Shown in pieces: positions 9,821 to 19,257 of a DNA stretch of 63,395 nucleotides. The translations under genes were made by a program, and so were the position numbers. Positions within the stretch are counted from its first letter, which is position 1; every line of letters begins with the position of its first letter. Source of the DNA: Agathobacter sp. (GTDB lineage Bacteria > Bacillota > Clostridia > Lachnospirales > Lachnospiraceae); contig JALEPP010000029.1 of NCBI GenBank assembly GCA_022767075.1, positions 1 through 63,395 of the forward strand. Direction: 5' to 3'. The notes under the pieces are model-generated. The model was not told the origin of the DNA and did no database searches. It saw nothing but the letters and a program-made list of their open reading frames with translations.

Positions 9821-9892
9821 GCTGATGTGGCTCAGAGGTAGAGCACTTCCTTGGTAAGGAAGGGGTCACGGGTTCAATTCCCGTCATCAGCT
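9821..9892 (+). tRNA. tRNA-Thr (anticodon GGT)
   Basis: Acceptor GCTGATG/CATCAGC, anticodon stem CTTCC-TTGGTAA-GGAAG, T-loop GGTTCAATTCC; CCA not encoded. Confidence 0.95.
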
Positions 9893-9982
9893 TTTTTTTA
9901 TTTCCATGGAATACCTATTTGAAATATATAACCGAAATACATAACTGTGAATATCAGATAGAATAAGTCGCATACTATCTCT

Positions 9983-10810
9983 ATGATGAGAGTAAAAATT
10001 GCGCGTTTTAAGGATGGACCAATGATACGAAAGGAATGGGGTATCACGGGTCCTTTTTTTGTTGATTCCAAAGAGATTTCATGCTGTAAACTCATAAGTC
10101 ATCCGGAATGCGTGGAGCTTAGGCTGTGGATTCCCCCTCATGAAGGAGCTGTTTCAAAGTGTATCCGTATTGTGGGATATCTAAAGGAGGATATGGCTTT
10201 GTTCCTGACGGACGATGAGAATGGGAAGCTTCTTTTGGAAAAGATTATGAGTCCATTGGAAGAAGAAAAAAACATGATGGATATTTTAGGGTTGCTGTTT
10301 CAGGAATTGCTGTCTAAGGAACGGGAGCTGCTGGAAAGGAAGGAGAGCAGTTTATCGGAACGGGAGCTGCTTTTACTGGAGGGCAGAACCTATGAGTTCT
10401 GGAAATGGGATATGGAGGTGCGAAGAGAAATTCTTGATCTAAGAGAGTATTATCAGGAATTGGCAGATGTGATTGGTGAGATGCAATCCATAACGGAGAG
10501 CAGGGATTCTTTGGAGGGATATCGTATAAAATGTGAAAAACTGGAACGAAGAACCGATAATCTGTTAAATCAGATGGAGTTGATTCGTGAAACCTATCGT
10601 GCCATTGTTGTAGAGAGGCAAAATAAGAATATGAACACCCTGACCGTTGCTTCTATGTTCTTTTTACCTTTAAATGTGATTACAGGATGGTTTGGAATGA
10701 ATTTTCATAATATGCCGGAATTAGAACACGGCTACCCTTATGTGGCAGCCGTGTGTGTATTACTGATTCTGTTGATATTCTGGTTCTTTAAGAAAAACAG
10801 ATTCCTATGA
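9983..10810 (+). CDS. CorA-like Mg2+/divalent cation transporter
   Basis: C-terminal GWFGMNFHNMPEL (GMN motif) followed by a second TM; start codon uncertain (10022 is an alternative). Confidence 0.85.
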   Translation: MMRVKIARFKDGPMIRKEWGITGPFFVDSKEISCCKLISHPECVELRLWIPPHEGAVSKCIRIVGYLKEDMALFLTDDENGKLLLEKIMSPLEEEKNMMDILGLLFQELLSKERELLERKESSLSERELLLLEGRTYEFWKWDMEVRREILDLREYYQELADVIGEMQSITESRDSLEGYRIKCEKLERRTDNLLNQMELIRETYRAIVVERQNKNMNTLTVASMFFLPLNVITGWFGMNFHNMPELEHGYPYVAAVCVLLILLIFWFFKKNRFL

Positions 10811-10814
10811 AAGC

Positions 10815-11540
10815 TTATGTTTGTGTGGGGTCTTCTTTTGTATAGCTTTCAATCATGTCAAGAATCTGGGCAATAGAGGCTTTAAGAGAAAGAAGATCCG
10901 TTCTGCTGCCGGCATTTGTGGTAGAAGCCTGGCGGTAATACTCGGTAACCTTTGTTACGTAGTTTTGCGTCTCCTCATATGGCGGAATGCCGTTGTATTT
11001 TTCTACTGCATTGGGACCGGCGTTGTAGGCCGCAAGTGCAAGTGAGACATTTCCGTTGTATTGCTGAAGAAGAGAGGAGATAAATTTGGCTCCCCCCATA
11101 ATGTTTTGATAGCTGTTATAGGAATCGGTAACCCCAAGGGCGGTGGCAGTCTGAGGCATCAGCTGCATGATACCTACAGCACCGGATTTACTCACAGCGT
11201 TGGAGGTAAATGCAGATTCCTGCTTGGCAATGGCTTTTAATAGATTGACATCTACGCCATAGGTGTCTGCTGCTGTCTGAAAATACGGCTCTAATTCGGC
11301 AGGACAGCCCAGAGAATCGGTACCTGTATAAATGCTTGAATTGTTGTTATACCCTGAAGCTTGTGTCCCAACGGAGCCGGCACCAGAAGTGGCGTTTGGA
11401 GTAGAGTAATTGTTCATTGCTTCCTCTAAGGTGGCTTGAAACTCCTGTTGGAGCTGCTCTTTTTCCCTGGCCTCTGCGATTGCCTGTTTTTGCTTTATTT
11501 GTAAGTCTTCATCAATGTAATTATGAACACGTATTTCCAT
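10815..11540 (-). CDS. Lytic transglycosylase (SLT domain)
   Basis: LKAIAKQESAFTSNAVSKSGAVGIMQLMPQTA ... LALAAYNAGPNAVEKYNGIPPYEETQNYVTKV. Confidence 0.92.
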   Translation of the reverse strand: MEIRVHNYIDEDLQIKQKQAIAEAREKEQLQQEFQATLEEAMNNYSTPNATSGAGSVGTQASGYNNNSSIYTGTDSLGCPAELEPYFQTAADTYGVDVNLLKAIAKQESAFTSNAVSKSGAVGIMQLMPQTATALGVTDSYNSYQNIMGGAKFISSLLQQYNGNVSLALAAYNAGPNAVEKYNGIPPYEETQNYVTKVTEYYRQASTTNAGSRTDLLSLKASIAQILDMIESYTKEDPTQT

Positions 11541-11767
11541 GGAATAGATGTCCTTTCATCAAGTGTACATTTGATAGGGTTGTATGGTTACCTATCTTAT
11601 ATCGGATCGTTTGTATCATTATAACAGTTTTTTTACAAAAGAAATACCATAGAAAAGGAAATACCATGGAATTGGATAATATTGAATTGGAAAATACTTG
11701 TTTTTTCAGAAACAATGTGTTACGCTAAAGCGCGAAAATATTTGTAAACAGTGAGGACGAAAGAATT

Positions 11768-13036
11768 ATGAAAAAAACACCGTTTGTGACAAAGGAACAG
11801 GTAGAAGAAATCGTAAAAACATATCCTACCCCATTTCATATATATGATGAAAAAGGAATTCGTGCCAATGCAAAGGCGGTGAAGGAGGCTTTCTCTTGGA
11901 ATAAGGGATTCCGCGAGTATTTTGCGGTAAAGGCAAATCCGAATCCATACTTACTCAAAATATTAAAAGAATATGATTTTGGATGTGACTGCTCATCATA
12001 CACAGAGCTTATGGTTTCCAAGTCTATGGGCTTCGATGGGGAGCATATTATGTTTTCTTCCAATGAGACTCCGGCGGAGGAGTACGCATATGCTGCAAAG
12101 CTTGGAGCAATCATCAATTTAGATGATTTTACGCATATTGATTTTCTGGAGAAGACCATTGGATATATTCCTAAGACCATCAGCTGCCGTTTTAATCCAG
12201 GCGGAGTGTTTAAGATGAGCAATGGAATCATGGACAACCCCGGAGATTCCAAATACGGAATGACCAAGGAGCAGATTACCGAGGCATACAAAATCTTAAA
12301 AGCAAAGGGTGCTAAAAACTTTGGTATCCACGCATTTCTTGCAAGTAACACCGTAACAAATGAATACTATCCAATGCTGGCAAAACAGTTGTTTGAATTA
12401 ATCGTAGAGATTCAGGAAGAGACAGGCTGTAACTTTACCTTTGTGAACTTATCCGGTGGCGTAGGAATCCCGTATACAGAGGATCAGGAACCAAATGATA
12501 TCTATGCAATTGGAGAGGGAGTCCGCAAAGCCTTTGAAGAGGTTATGGTTCCGGCAGGAATGGGTGATGTGGCAATCTACTGCGAGATGGGCCGTTTTAT
12601 GATGGGACCTTATGGCTGCCTGGTAACAAAGGCAATTCATGAAAAGCATATCTACAAGGAGTACATCGGGGTGGATGCTTGTGCAGTGAATCTTATGCGT
12701 CCGGCAGTATATGGTGCATACCATCATGTGACCGTTCTTGGAAAAGAAGAAGCACACAAGGATCAGGTATACGATATTGTAGGATCACTCTGTGAAAACT
12801 GCGATAAATTTGCAATTGATCGGAAGCTGCCAAAGATTGACAAGGGAGATTACCTTGTGATTCATGATACCGGAGCACATGGCTTTTCTATGGGCTACAA
12901 CTACAACGGAAAACTGAAATCAGCAGAGCTTTTGTTGAAGGAAGACGGCAGTGTACAGTTGATCCGTAGAGCAGAGACACCTCAGGATTACTTTGCTACC
13001 TTTGATTGCTTTGATGATATTTCTATTACAGAATAG
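11768..13036 (+). CDS. lysA: Diaminopimelate decarboxylase family protein (LysA-like)
   Basis: PLP-binding AVKANPNPYLLKILKEYDFGCDCSSYTEL; C-terminal HDTGAHGFSMGYNYNG. Confidence 0.85.
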   Translation: MKKTPFVTKEQVEEIVKTYPTPFHIYDEKGIRANAKAVKEAFSWNKGFREYFAVKANPNPYLLKILKEYDFGCDCSSYTELMVSKSMGFDGEHIMFSSNETPAEEYAYAAKLGAIINLDDFTHIDFLEKTIGYIPKTISCRFNPGGVFKMSNGIMDNPGDSKYGMTKEQITEAYKILKAKGAKNFGIHAFLASNTVTNEYYPMLAKQLFELIVEIQEETGCNFTFVNLSGGVGIPYTEDQEPNDIYAIGEGVRKAFEEVMVPAGMGDVAIYCEMGRFMMGPYGCLVTKAIHEKHIYKEYIGVDACAVNLMRPAVYGAYHHVTVLGKEEAHKDQVYDIVGSLCENCDKFAIDRKLPKIDKGDYLVIHDTGAHGFSMGYNYNGKLKSAELLLKEDGSVQLIRRAETPQDYFATFDCFDDISITE

Positions 13037-13146
13037 AATCTGTTTGGTACGAAAAAATGGTACGAAAAAATTGAAATTAGTGCTTGCAAATGGATATTCC
13101 ATATGTTAGTATAACTTTTGTTCGACGGCGTAAGTCGTTGGCAGAT

Positions 13147-13229
13147 GCCGGCGTGTCGGAATGGCAGACGAGGCAGACTCAAAATCTGTTGTGGGCAACC
13201 ACGTGCGGGTTCAAGTCCCGCTGCCGGCA
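13147..13229 (+). tRNA. tRNA-Leu (anticodon CAA)
   Basis: GCCGGCG acceptor / TGCCGGC; anticodon arm GCAGA-CTCAAAA-TCTGT; long variable arm TGTGGGCAACCACG; T-arm GGGTTCAAGTCCC; no encoded CCA. Confidence 0.95.
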
Positions 13230-13243
13230 TGAAACGAGGAGAG

Positions 13244-13270
13244 AGAAGCAGGGAAGTCTGCTTCTTTTTT
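13244..13270 (+). terminator. Intrinsic terminator after tRNA-Leu
   Basis: AGAAGCAG-GGAAGT-CTGCTTCTTTTTT. Confidence 0.85.
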
Positions 13271-13322
13271 CGTATCATTTTTTGGAATAAAATGTTACAT
13301 GAGGCGGAAAGGAAGGCGTATT

Positions 13323-14099
13323 ATGAATACATTTTTGACGATTGTGGTTACCTTTTTTGCTGGTATGGGAGCCGGGCTTGGCACAGGTTTTGCAGGCTTG
13401 AGTGCGGCAGCGGTGATTAGTCCGGTGTTAATTACTTTTTTGGATATGGAGCCTTATATGGCGGTGGGAATCGCTCTTGCGTCAGATGTGCTTGCCAGTG
13501 CGGTTTCGGCCTATACCTATCATAAGCACAAGAATCTGGATGTAAGAAATGGCCTTATTATGATGGCAAGCGTACTGGTTTTTACGGTTGTAGGCAGCTA
13601 TTTTGCCAGCCTTGTACCTTCTACTACCATGGGAAATTTCTCTGTTCTCATGACCTTCCTTTTGGGTGTGAAATTTATCGTAAGACCGGTTATGACCACT
13701 AAGGAAGCTATGGAAGGCGTGTCGGCTAAGAAAAGAGCGATTCAGTCTGTGGTCTGTGGCTCCATGATCGGAATGATCTGCGGATTTGTAGGTGCCGGCG
13801 GTGGCATGATGATGCTTTTGATACTGACCTCTGTCCTTGGCTATGAACTTAAGACAGCGGTAGGTACCAGCGTGTTTATTATGGCATTTACAGCGTTGAC
13901 GGGTTCCGTTTCTCATTTTATGATTGGTGGAGCACCGGATTGGTTTGTGTTTGGCCTTTGTGTGGTGTTTACGTTAATCTGGGCAAGAATTGCTGCGGTA
14001 TTTGCCAATAAGGCTAAGCCAGAAACCTTAAACCGTGCCACCGGTGTGGTATTGGTGATTCTTGGAATTGTTGTGATGGGCTTTAAACTCTTTGCATAG
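13323..14099 (+). CDS. TauE/SafE family sulfite exporter-like membrane protein
   Basis: MNTFLTIVVTFFAGMGAGLGTGFAGLSAAAVISPVLI; VGAGGGMMMLLILTSVLGYELKTAVGTSVFIMAFTALTGS repeat typical of the family. Confidence 0.88.
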   Translation: MNTFLTIVVTFFAGMGAGLGTGFAGLSAAAVISPVLITFLDMEPYMAVGIALASDVLASAVSAYTYHKHKNLDVRNGLIMMASVLVFTVVGSYFASLVPSTTMGNFSVLMTFLLGVKFIVRPVMTTKEAMEGVSAKKRAIQSVVCGSMIGMICGFVGAGGGMMMLLILTSVLGYELKTAVGTSVFIMAFTALTGSVSHFMIGGAPDWFVFGLCVVFTLIWARIAAVFANKAKPETLNRATGVVLVILGIVVMGFKLFA

Positions 14100-14153
14100 G
14101 ATACACAAATTCTTTATATAGGATAAATAGATACTTTATCTGTGAAGATGACA

Positions 14154-14190
14154 GAAACGGCGAAAAATCAGGCTTTTTGCCGTTTTCTTT
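14154..14190 (+). terminator. Intrinsic terminator
   Basis: AAACGGCGAAAAA...CTTTTTGCCGTTTTCTTT hairpin + T tract. Confidence 0.75.
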
Positions 14191-14191
14191 C

Positions 14192-14220
14192 TTGACAAAA
14201 GTTATCATATATGATAACAT
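14192..14220 (+). promoter_or_regulatory. TTGACA-17-TAACAT promoter with perfect 18-bp palindromic operator GTTATCATATATGATAAC (14201-14218)
   Basis: Palindrome read directly; lies in the spacer and overlaps the -10 of the XRE regulator gene. Confidence 0.85.
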
Positions 14221-14248
14221 AAAAGCAGATAGAAAGGGAGGATAGGGC

Positions 14249-14458
14249 ATGACCGGTTCCGTGAAAAGCTCCGTTGCAGAACAAGTGAAGATGGCCAGAA
14301 AGCAGGCTGGTATGACCCAGGAGACCTTGGCGGATATTGTAGGGACCAAGAAGTCAAATATCTCCAGATTGGAAAGCGGCAGATACAATCCGAGCTTTGA
14401 GTTTTTGGGCAGGATTGCCCAAGGCCTTGGAAAAGAATTAGAGGTGCGCATCCGATAG
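14249..14458 (+). CDS. XRE-family (HigA-like) HTH regulator, 69 aa
   Basis: EQVKMARKQAGMTQETLADIVGTKKSNISRLESGRYNPSFEFLGRIAQGLGKELEVRIR HTH_3. Confidence 0.92.
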   Translation: MTGSVKSSVAEQVKMARKQAGMTQETLADIVGTKKSNISRLESGRYNPSFEFLGRIAQGLGKELEVRIR

Positions 14459-14507
14459 AACAAGCACTATAACCCATAGGACTTTGATTAGACGAGGAGA
14501 GAAGCTT

Positions 14508-14798
14508 ATGACACTGATTACCAATAAATCACTTGGAAATTATCGTGGAAATGACGTGGAGCTTTGCAGAACCACTCATACCAGAGTGGGGGATGAGACC
14601 GTGCGCAGACTTTTGGATGCCAGTATTCCATTTTCTGCAGTGACAGAGAGGATTCCATTTATGGAGAGAGCGAAATATCACGGAGCGAAAAGCTTCTATG
14701 TCATTCGAACCAACCCTAGGAGATATTCTCAGGCAAGAAATCTGATTCGAGAGATGGATATGACCATGAGAAGCCGTCTTGTTGTTTCTAACTACTAA
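14508..14798 (+). CDS. Uncharacterized 96-aa protein
   Basis: ORF from ATG 14508 with GGAG RBS (MTLITNKSLGNYRGNDVELCRTTHTRVGDETVRRLL...); family not recognised. Confidence 0.7.
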   Translation: MTLITNKSLGNYRGNDVELCRTTHTRVGDETVRRLLDASIPFSAVTERIPFMERAKYHGAKSFYVIRTNPRRYSQARNLIREMDMTMRSRLVVSNY

Positions 14799-14860
14799 GA
14801 TACGATAAACCATTTCATTTGGGAGTTGGATGTGCTAGAATAGTTGAGGTGCGAAAGGTG

Positions 14861-14906
14861 GATGCCGATTTCTACAGCCAATGGCTGTGGACACCGGCAT
14901 CTTTTT
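14861..14906 (+). terminator. Hairpin + T-tract in the leader of the LtaS-like gene (terminator or attenuator)
   Basis: GATGCCG...ACAGCCAATGGCTGT...CGGCATC followed by TTTTT. Confidence 0.75.
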
Positions 14907-14929
14907 GTATACATAATAAAGGTGGCATA

Positions 14930-16690
14930 ATGTTACAGAAAAGGAATTGGTTAAATGCTTTGCAAATAGTGATATTCACTGTTATGCTGGCGGCAGAATT
15001 TGTTTTTGTGGAGTGTTATGAGCATAATCCATTTGTGGAAGTTCGTTCAGAAGCTTTTTTCTTTAATATTCTTTTGGTAGAGCTCATAGGATATTTGCTC
15101 TTTTTCCTATTTGGAAGGTTGAAAATAGCTCTTTGGATCGTAAGCCCTTTGATTATGATTTTTGGGCTTGTGAATCATTACGTGATGGAATTTCGTTCCA
15201 CACCATTTGTTCCGTGGGACTTCTTTTCCATTGGAACCGCTGCAAGTGTGGTGGGAGATTATACGTTTACGATTCCAGGCGGAGTCTGGTTGGTTACATT
15301 AGGATTTGTTCTTATTATGATCATGGCGGCTTTTTTGCCCTTGCACTTGAAAAAGCCCCTTGCCGTTAGAATCGTGGGGACGGCACTTTTTGTGGCTTGT
15401 CTGGTTTCTTTTTCCTCAAGCTTACAGGATGAGAATTTTCAGACAAAGCACTACCTTTACCCGTTCTTGTTTACTCCTGCTTATATGACAAAGGTCAATG
15501 GAATGTTAGTTACCTTTACCATGAATCTTGCGTATATTGCCATTGACAAACCAAAAGGATATCACAGGGAGATGGTGGAGGAGATCCTAAATGCCTATGT
15601 GTCAGATGAAAATAGGGACGGGGCATCAGAGGTGGATGTTAAGCCGGAAGATTATCCGAACATTATTGTGATAATGGATGAGGCATTTTCGGATTTGTCA
15701 GTGCTTGGAGATTTTATGACAAACGAAGACTATATGCCATTTTTCCATAGTATGGAAAAGGGCGCCGAGAATACAATTACCGGAACGTTGAATGTTTCTG
15801 TATGCGGCGGAAATACTGCAAATACAGAATTTGAGTTTTTGACAGGAAATACCATGGCATTTTTGCCAAACGGTAGTATCCCCTATCAGCAGTATATCAA
15901 ACAGGATACGGAGAGCCTGGCATCTTATTTGGGAAGCCTTGGGTATGCCACCTACAGCTATCATCCCTACTATGCGTCGGGATGGAACAGAGATGAAGTG
16001 TATCCAAAGCTTGGCTTCGAGCAATGCTACTTCTTGGAGAATATGACTTCAAAGCAGGTGCTAAGGGGCTACGTCAGTGACGAAAGTGATTTCAATTATG
16101 TGAAGAAATTGTATGAGACCAAGGATCCGTCAAAGCCGATGTTCCTATTTAACGTAACCATGCAAAACCATGGAAGCTACAACGATGCCTATGACAATTT
16201 CACTCCGGATATTAAGGTTGTAGGTTCCGAAAAGTTTCCACTGCAGCAGTATTTGTCTTTGGTAAAACAGACAGATTCTGATTTGCAGGATTTATTAGAG
16301 TATTTCAAGAAGCAAAAGGAAAAGACGGTGGTGGTATTCTTTGGCGATCACCAGCCAAATGACTACCTGGTCAACCAGATGCTTGAAACAAAGGGCTTGA
16401 GTTGTAGTGACCTTGGGCAGGACAATCAGTACCTTCGGTTTCAGGTGCCTTATATGATCTGGGCCAACTACGATATTGAAGAGGCAACAGAGGTTGAGAC
16501 CAGTGCCAATTATCTTGGCGCTGAGGTCCTTAAGGCTGTGGGGGTCAAGACCTCACCCTATATGAATTATCTGCTTGATTTCAAAGAAAAATATCCGGTG
16601 CTTTCCTCTGTGAGAGCGGAGGGGGAGGATCGTGAGGCATTGCTTACTTATCAGCAGATTCAGTATTACCAGATATTTGACAAGGAGTAA
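14930..16690 (+). CDS. LTA synthase-family sulfatase (membrane phosphoglycerol transferase-like)
   Basis: N-terminal TMs; PNIIVIMDEAFSDL; GGNTANTEFEFLTGNTMAF (catalytic-Thr motif); VVVFFGDHQPN. Confidence 0.9.
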   Translation: MLQKRNWLNALQIVIFTVMLAAEFVFVECYEHNPFVEVRSEAFFFNILLVELIGYLLFFLFGRLKIALWIVSPLIMIFGLVNHYVMEFRSTPFVPWDFFSIGTAASVVGDYTFTIPGGVWLVTLGFVLIMIMAAFLPLHLKKPLAVRIVGTALFVACLVSFSSSLQDENFQTKHYLYPFLFTPAYMTKVNGMLVTFTMNLAYIAIDKPKGYHREMVEEILNAYVSDENRDGASEVDVKPEDYPNIIVIMDEAFSDLSVLGDFMTNEDYMPFFHSMEKGAENTITGTLNVSVCGGNTANTEFEFLTGNTMAFLPNGSIPYQQYIKQDTESLASYLGSLGYATYSYHPYYASGWNRDEVYPKLGFEQCYFLENMTSKQVLRGYVSDESDFNYVKKLYETKDPSKPMFLFNVTMQNHGSYNDAYDNFTPDIKVVGSEKFPLQQYLSLVKQTDSDLQDLLEYFKKQKEKTVVVFFGDHQPNDYLVNQMLETKGLSCSDLGQDNQYLRFQVPYMIWANYDIEEATEVETSANYLGAEVLKAVGVKTSPYMNYLLDFKEKYPVLSSVRAEGEDREALLTYQQIQYYQIFDKE

Positions 16691-16695
16691 GGAAA

Positions 16696-19257
16696 TTGAG
16701 AACCTGGTTCAATAAGCTGCACAACAAAAAATATTTTTATCCGATACTTGCTTTTTTTATTCCGTTTTTTGCCTGTGTGGGAATTCTGATCGGCAACGGG
16801 GTATATCCATTTGGGGAATATAGTATGCTCCATGTGGATATGTACCATCAGTATTGTGCTTTCTTTTCTGAGTTTTTACAGAAGCTGCAAAACGGCGAGA
16901 GCTTGTTTTATACATGGAATCTGGGGCTTGGCTCGGACTATGTGTCCTTGTATGTGTACTATCTTGCAAGCCCTCTGAACTGGCTGTTAATTTTTTGGCC
17001 CAAGACTCTGATTATTGAGTTTATGGAACTGACGATTCTCGTAAAAATTGGGCTTAGCAGCCTTGGATTTTTTCTGTATGGAAGGGAGCATTTTTCATTA
17101 ACCGGAAAAGACGGAAGGCTTCATGCCAATACGGCAATGCCACTTTTGCTTTGTTCCATTACCTACAGTATGTGTGGCTTTGTGGCTGCATACAGCTGGG
17201 ATATTATGTGGATGGATTGCATCGCATTGTTCCCGTTTATCATGCTTGGATTAGACCGACTGGTCAAACAGAAGAAGCCGGTGCTCTATTATGTGACCCT
17301 GGCTCTTTCCATCTGGGCAAATTACTATATTTCTATGATGATTTGCATGTTTCTGGTGATATACTTTGCCTATCTGTTTTTCTCTACGAAGGGTGGAAGG
17401 CTAGGTGCAGTGATTCGTTTTGCATGGTATTCACTTCTGGCAGGAGGAACCTCCTGTGTGCTTCTTTTACCGGAGTATTATGTGCTTTCGTATTCCGGTT
17501 CCCAGGGAATTACCTTTCCGAAAAACATGGAATGGTATTTCGGTTTTATTGAGGAACTGTCCAGAGTCAATGCATTTGCGGATGTGTATACAGGACGGAA
17601 CTATTGGCCAAACTTATACAGTGGTGCTTTTACCATTTTACTGGTAGGACTCTATGTGCTAAACAGAAGGATTTCCTGGAGGGAGAAAGCTCCAAGGCTT
17701 CTTTTGATTGCCTTTTTCTTCCTTAGCTTTTCCAATAATATTCTGGATTTTATATGGCATGGATTCCATTTTCCGGATTCGCTGCCGGGACGACAGAGCT
17801 TCTTGTTTTCCTTTGTTCTACTGTGTATGGCTATGGAGGTCATGCGAAAGAGAAAGGGAAATAAAATATGGCATCTGATTCCGGTAAGTGCCCTGATTCT
17901 GGCAGAGCTGATTGCGGGAAGTATTCTGATGGACGAGGAGATCACAAGCTGGTACAGCTTTGTCATTACAGGCCTTTTGGTGGTATGCTATGCAATCCTC
18001 TTTTTGCTTCTTTTTATCTGCCCGAAAAAATCTGTGAGACTCTATCGAAATGTGGCATTTTTCCTCGCTACGGCAGAGGTGATTGCAAATATGGCGGCTG
18101 TGGGATTCGGGGTTACCAATCGCACCGAATACCGAAGCAAATACCAGGATTACACGGCCCTTATTAAGCGGGTGGAGGAAAAGGAGAGGGAAGCCTCACA
18201 GACCGGTGTAGCCTTTTATCGAATGGAGGATTTGGAGCGAAAGACTAAGAACGATGACAGCTTTTACGGATATCCATCCGCTACGCAGTTTTCTTCCCTT
18301 ATGAATATCAACGTTAGCCATTTTTATCAGAAGGTAGGAATGGAAGGGGGAAAGAATTTTTATTGCTACAACGGTGCAACCCCTCTCATGACATCGATGC
18401 TTTCCATGAAATATCTGTTGAGTGATGACACCATCTGTGAAGGTGACTTATGGAAGCTTGTAGATATGGAAGGAAATGCCAAGCTCTATGAGTATCAGTA
18501 TCCGTTGCCACTTGGCTATATGATTTCGGATGAGGTGATGCATCAGTGGAATGCCTCAAGCTATGAAGATATCCAAAATATCAATGAGCTTGGATATCTT
18601 CTTGGTTCCACTGAGGAGCTTCTTGAAGAGAAAAAGATTAGTCAGAGTGTAGTTCCGGGGAAAACGAATTTGATTACCATGGAGCCCGGATATTATTATG
18701 GGGTATATAAGAGCTGCAGTTCGGACACCTTAACCCTCACAAAGGGGGAGCAAAAGAGAACCTATGCAAAGGCGTCCCACCGCTATATTCTGGATTTGGG
18801 ATATTGTGACATGGGGGAAGAATTTGAGGTAACCAATAATAAAAACGAGATGATGGAGTTCTCTATTTATCGATTAAACCTAAATGCTTTTGTACGTTCA
18901 TACGAGACCCTTACAAGGGAAACCATGACACTAACCGGAAAAACACAAGATTGCATAGAGGGAAATATAGAGGTTTCCACTCCGGGGTATCTTCTGTTGT
19001 CGGTTACCAGTGAACCGGGCTGGAAGCTTATGGTAGATGGAAAAGAGACGGAATATGAGGACTTCCAGGACACCTTTATCGGAATCCCATTGTCAGAGGG
19101 ATATCACGAGATTACCCTCTTCTATGAAACTCCCGGACTAAAGTCAGGAGCACTGGTTTCTGGGATTTGCATCCTTTTGTTTGTGCTTACAGGATGTATT
19201 CCATATGGGAAGCTTGCACCTTTAATCCCATTTTCTCGTAAAAGGTCTGAGCATTAA
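16696..19257 (+). CDS. YfhO-family multi-TM membrane protein (putative glycosyl transfer)
   Basis: MLHVDMYHQYCAFFSEFLQKLQNGESLFYTWNLGLGSDY hallmark; about 12 TM segments; TTG start with AAGGAG RBS. Confidence 0.88.
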   Translation: MRTWFNKLHNKKYFYPILAFFIPFFACVGILIGNGVYPFGEYSMLHVDMYHQYCAFFSEFLQKLQNGESLFYTWNLGLGSDYVSLYVYYLASPLNWLLIFWPKTLIIEFMELTILVKIGLSSLGFFLYGREHFSLTGKDGRLHANTAMPLLLCSITYSMCGFVAAYSWDIMWMDCIALFPFIMLGLDRLVKQKKPVLYYVTLALSIWANYYISMMICMFLVIYFAYLFFSTKGGRLGAVIRFAWYSLLAGGTSCVLLLPEYYVLSYSGSQGITFPKNMEWYFGFIEELSRVNAFADVYTGRNYWPNLYSGAFTILLVGLYVLNRRISWREKAPRLLLIAFFFLSFSNNILDFIWHGFHFPDSLPGRQSFLFSFVLLCMAMEVMRKRKGNKIWHLIPVSALILAELIAGSILMDEEITSWYSFVITGLLVVCYAILFLLLFICPKKSVRLYRNVAFFLATAEVIANMAAVGFGVTNRTEYRSKYQDYTALIKRVEEKEREASQTGVAFYRMEDLERKTKNDDSFYGYPSATQFSSLMNINVSHFYQKVGMEGGKNFYCYNGATPLMTSMLSMKYLLSDDTICEGDLWKLVDMEGNAKLYEYQYPLPLGYMISDEVMHQWNASSYEDIQNINELGYLLGSTEELLEEKKISQSVVPGKTNLITMEPGYYYGVYKSCSSDTLTLTKGEQKRTYAKASHRYILDLGYCDMGEEFEVTNNKNEMMEFSIYRLNLNAFVRSYETLTRETMTLTGKTQDCIEGNIEVSTPGYLLLSVTSEPGWKLMVDGKETEYEDFQDTFIGIPLSEGYHEITLFYETPGLKSGALVSGICILLFVLTGCIPYGKLAPLIPFSRKRSEH

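Noticed and set aside
11665-11727. 20-codon ORF (MELDNIELENTCFFRNNVLR) upstream of lysA as a leader peptide
   Set aside because: No Lys codons and no convincing terminator/antiterminator pair, so attenuation is unsupported.
13118-13420. ORF(s) running through tRNA-Leu
   Set aside because: Overlap a well-formed tRNA gene and a terminator; translation reads tRNA sequence (AGSSPAAG), a known artefact.
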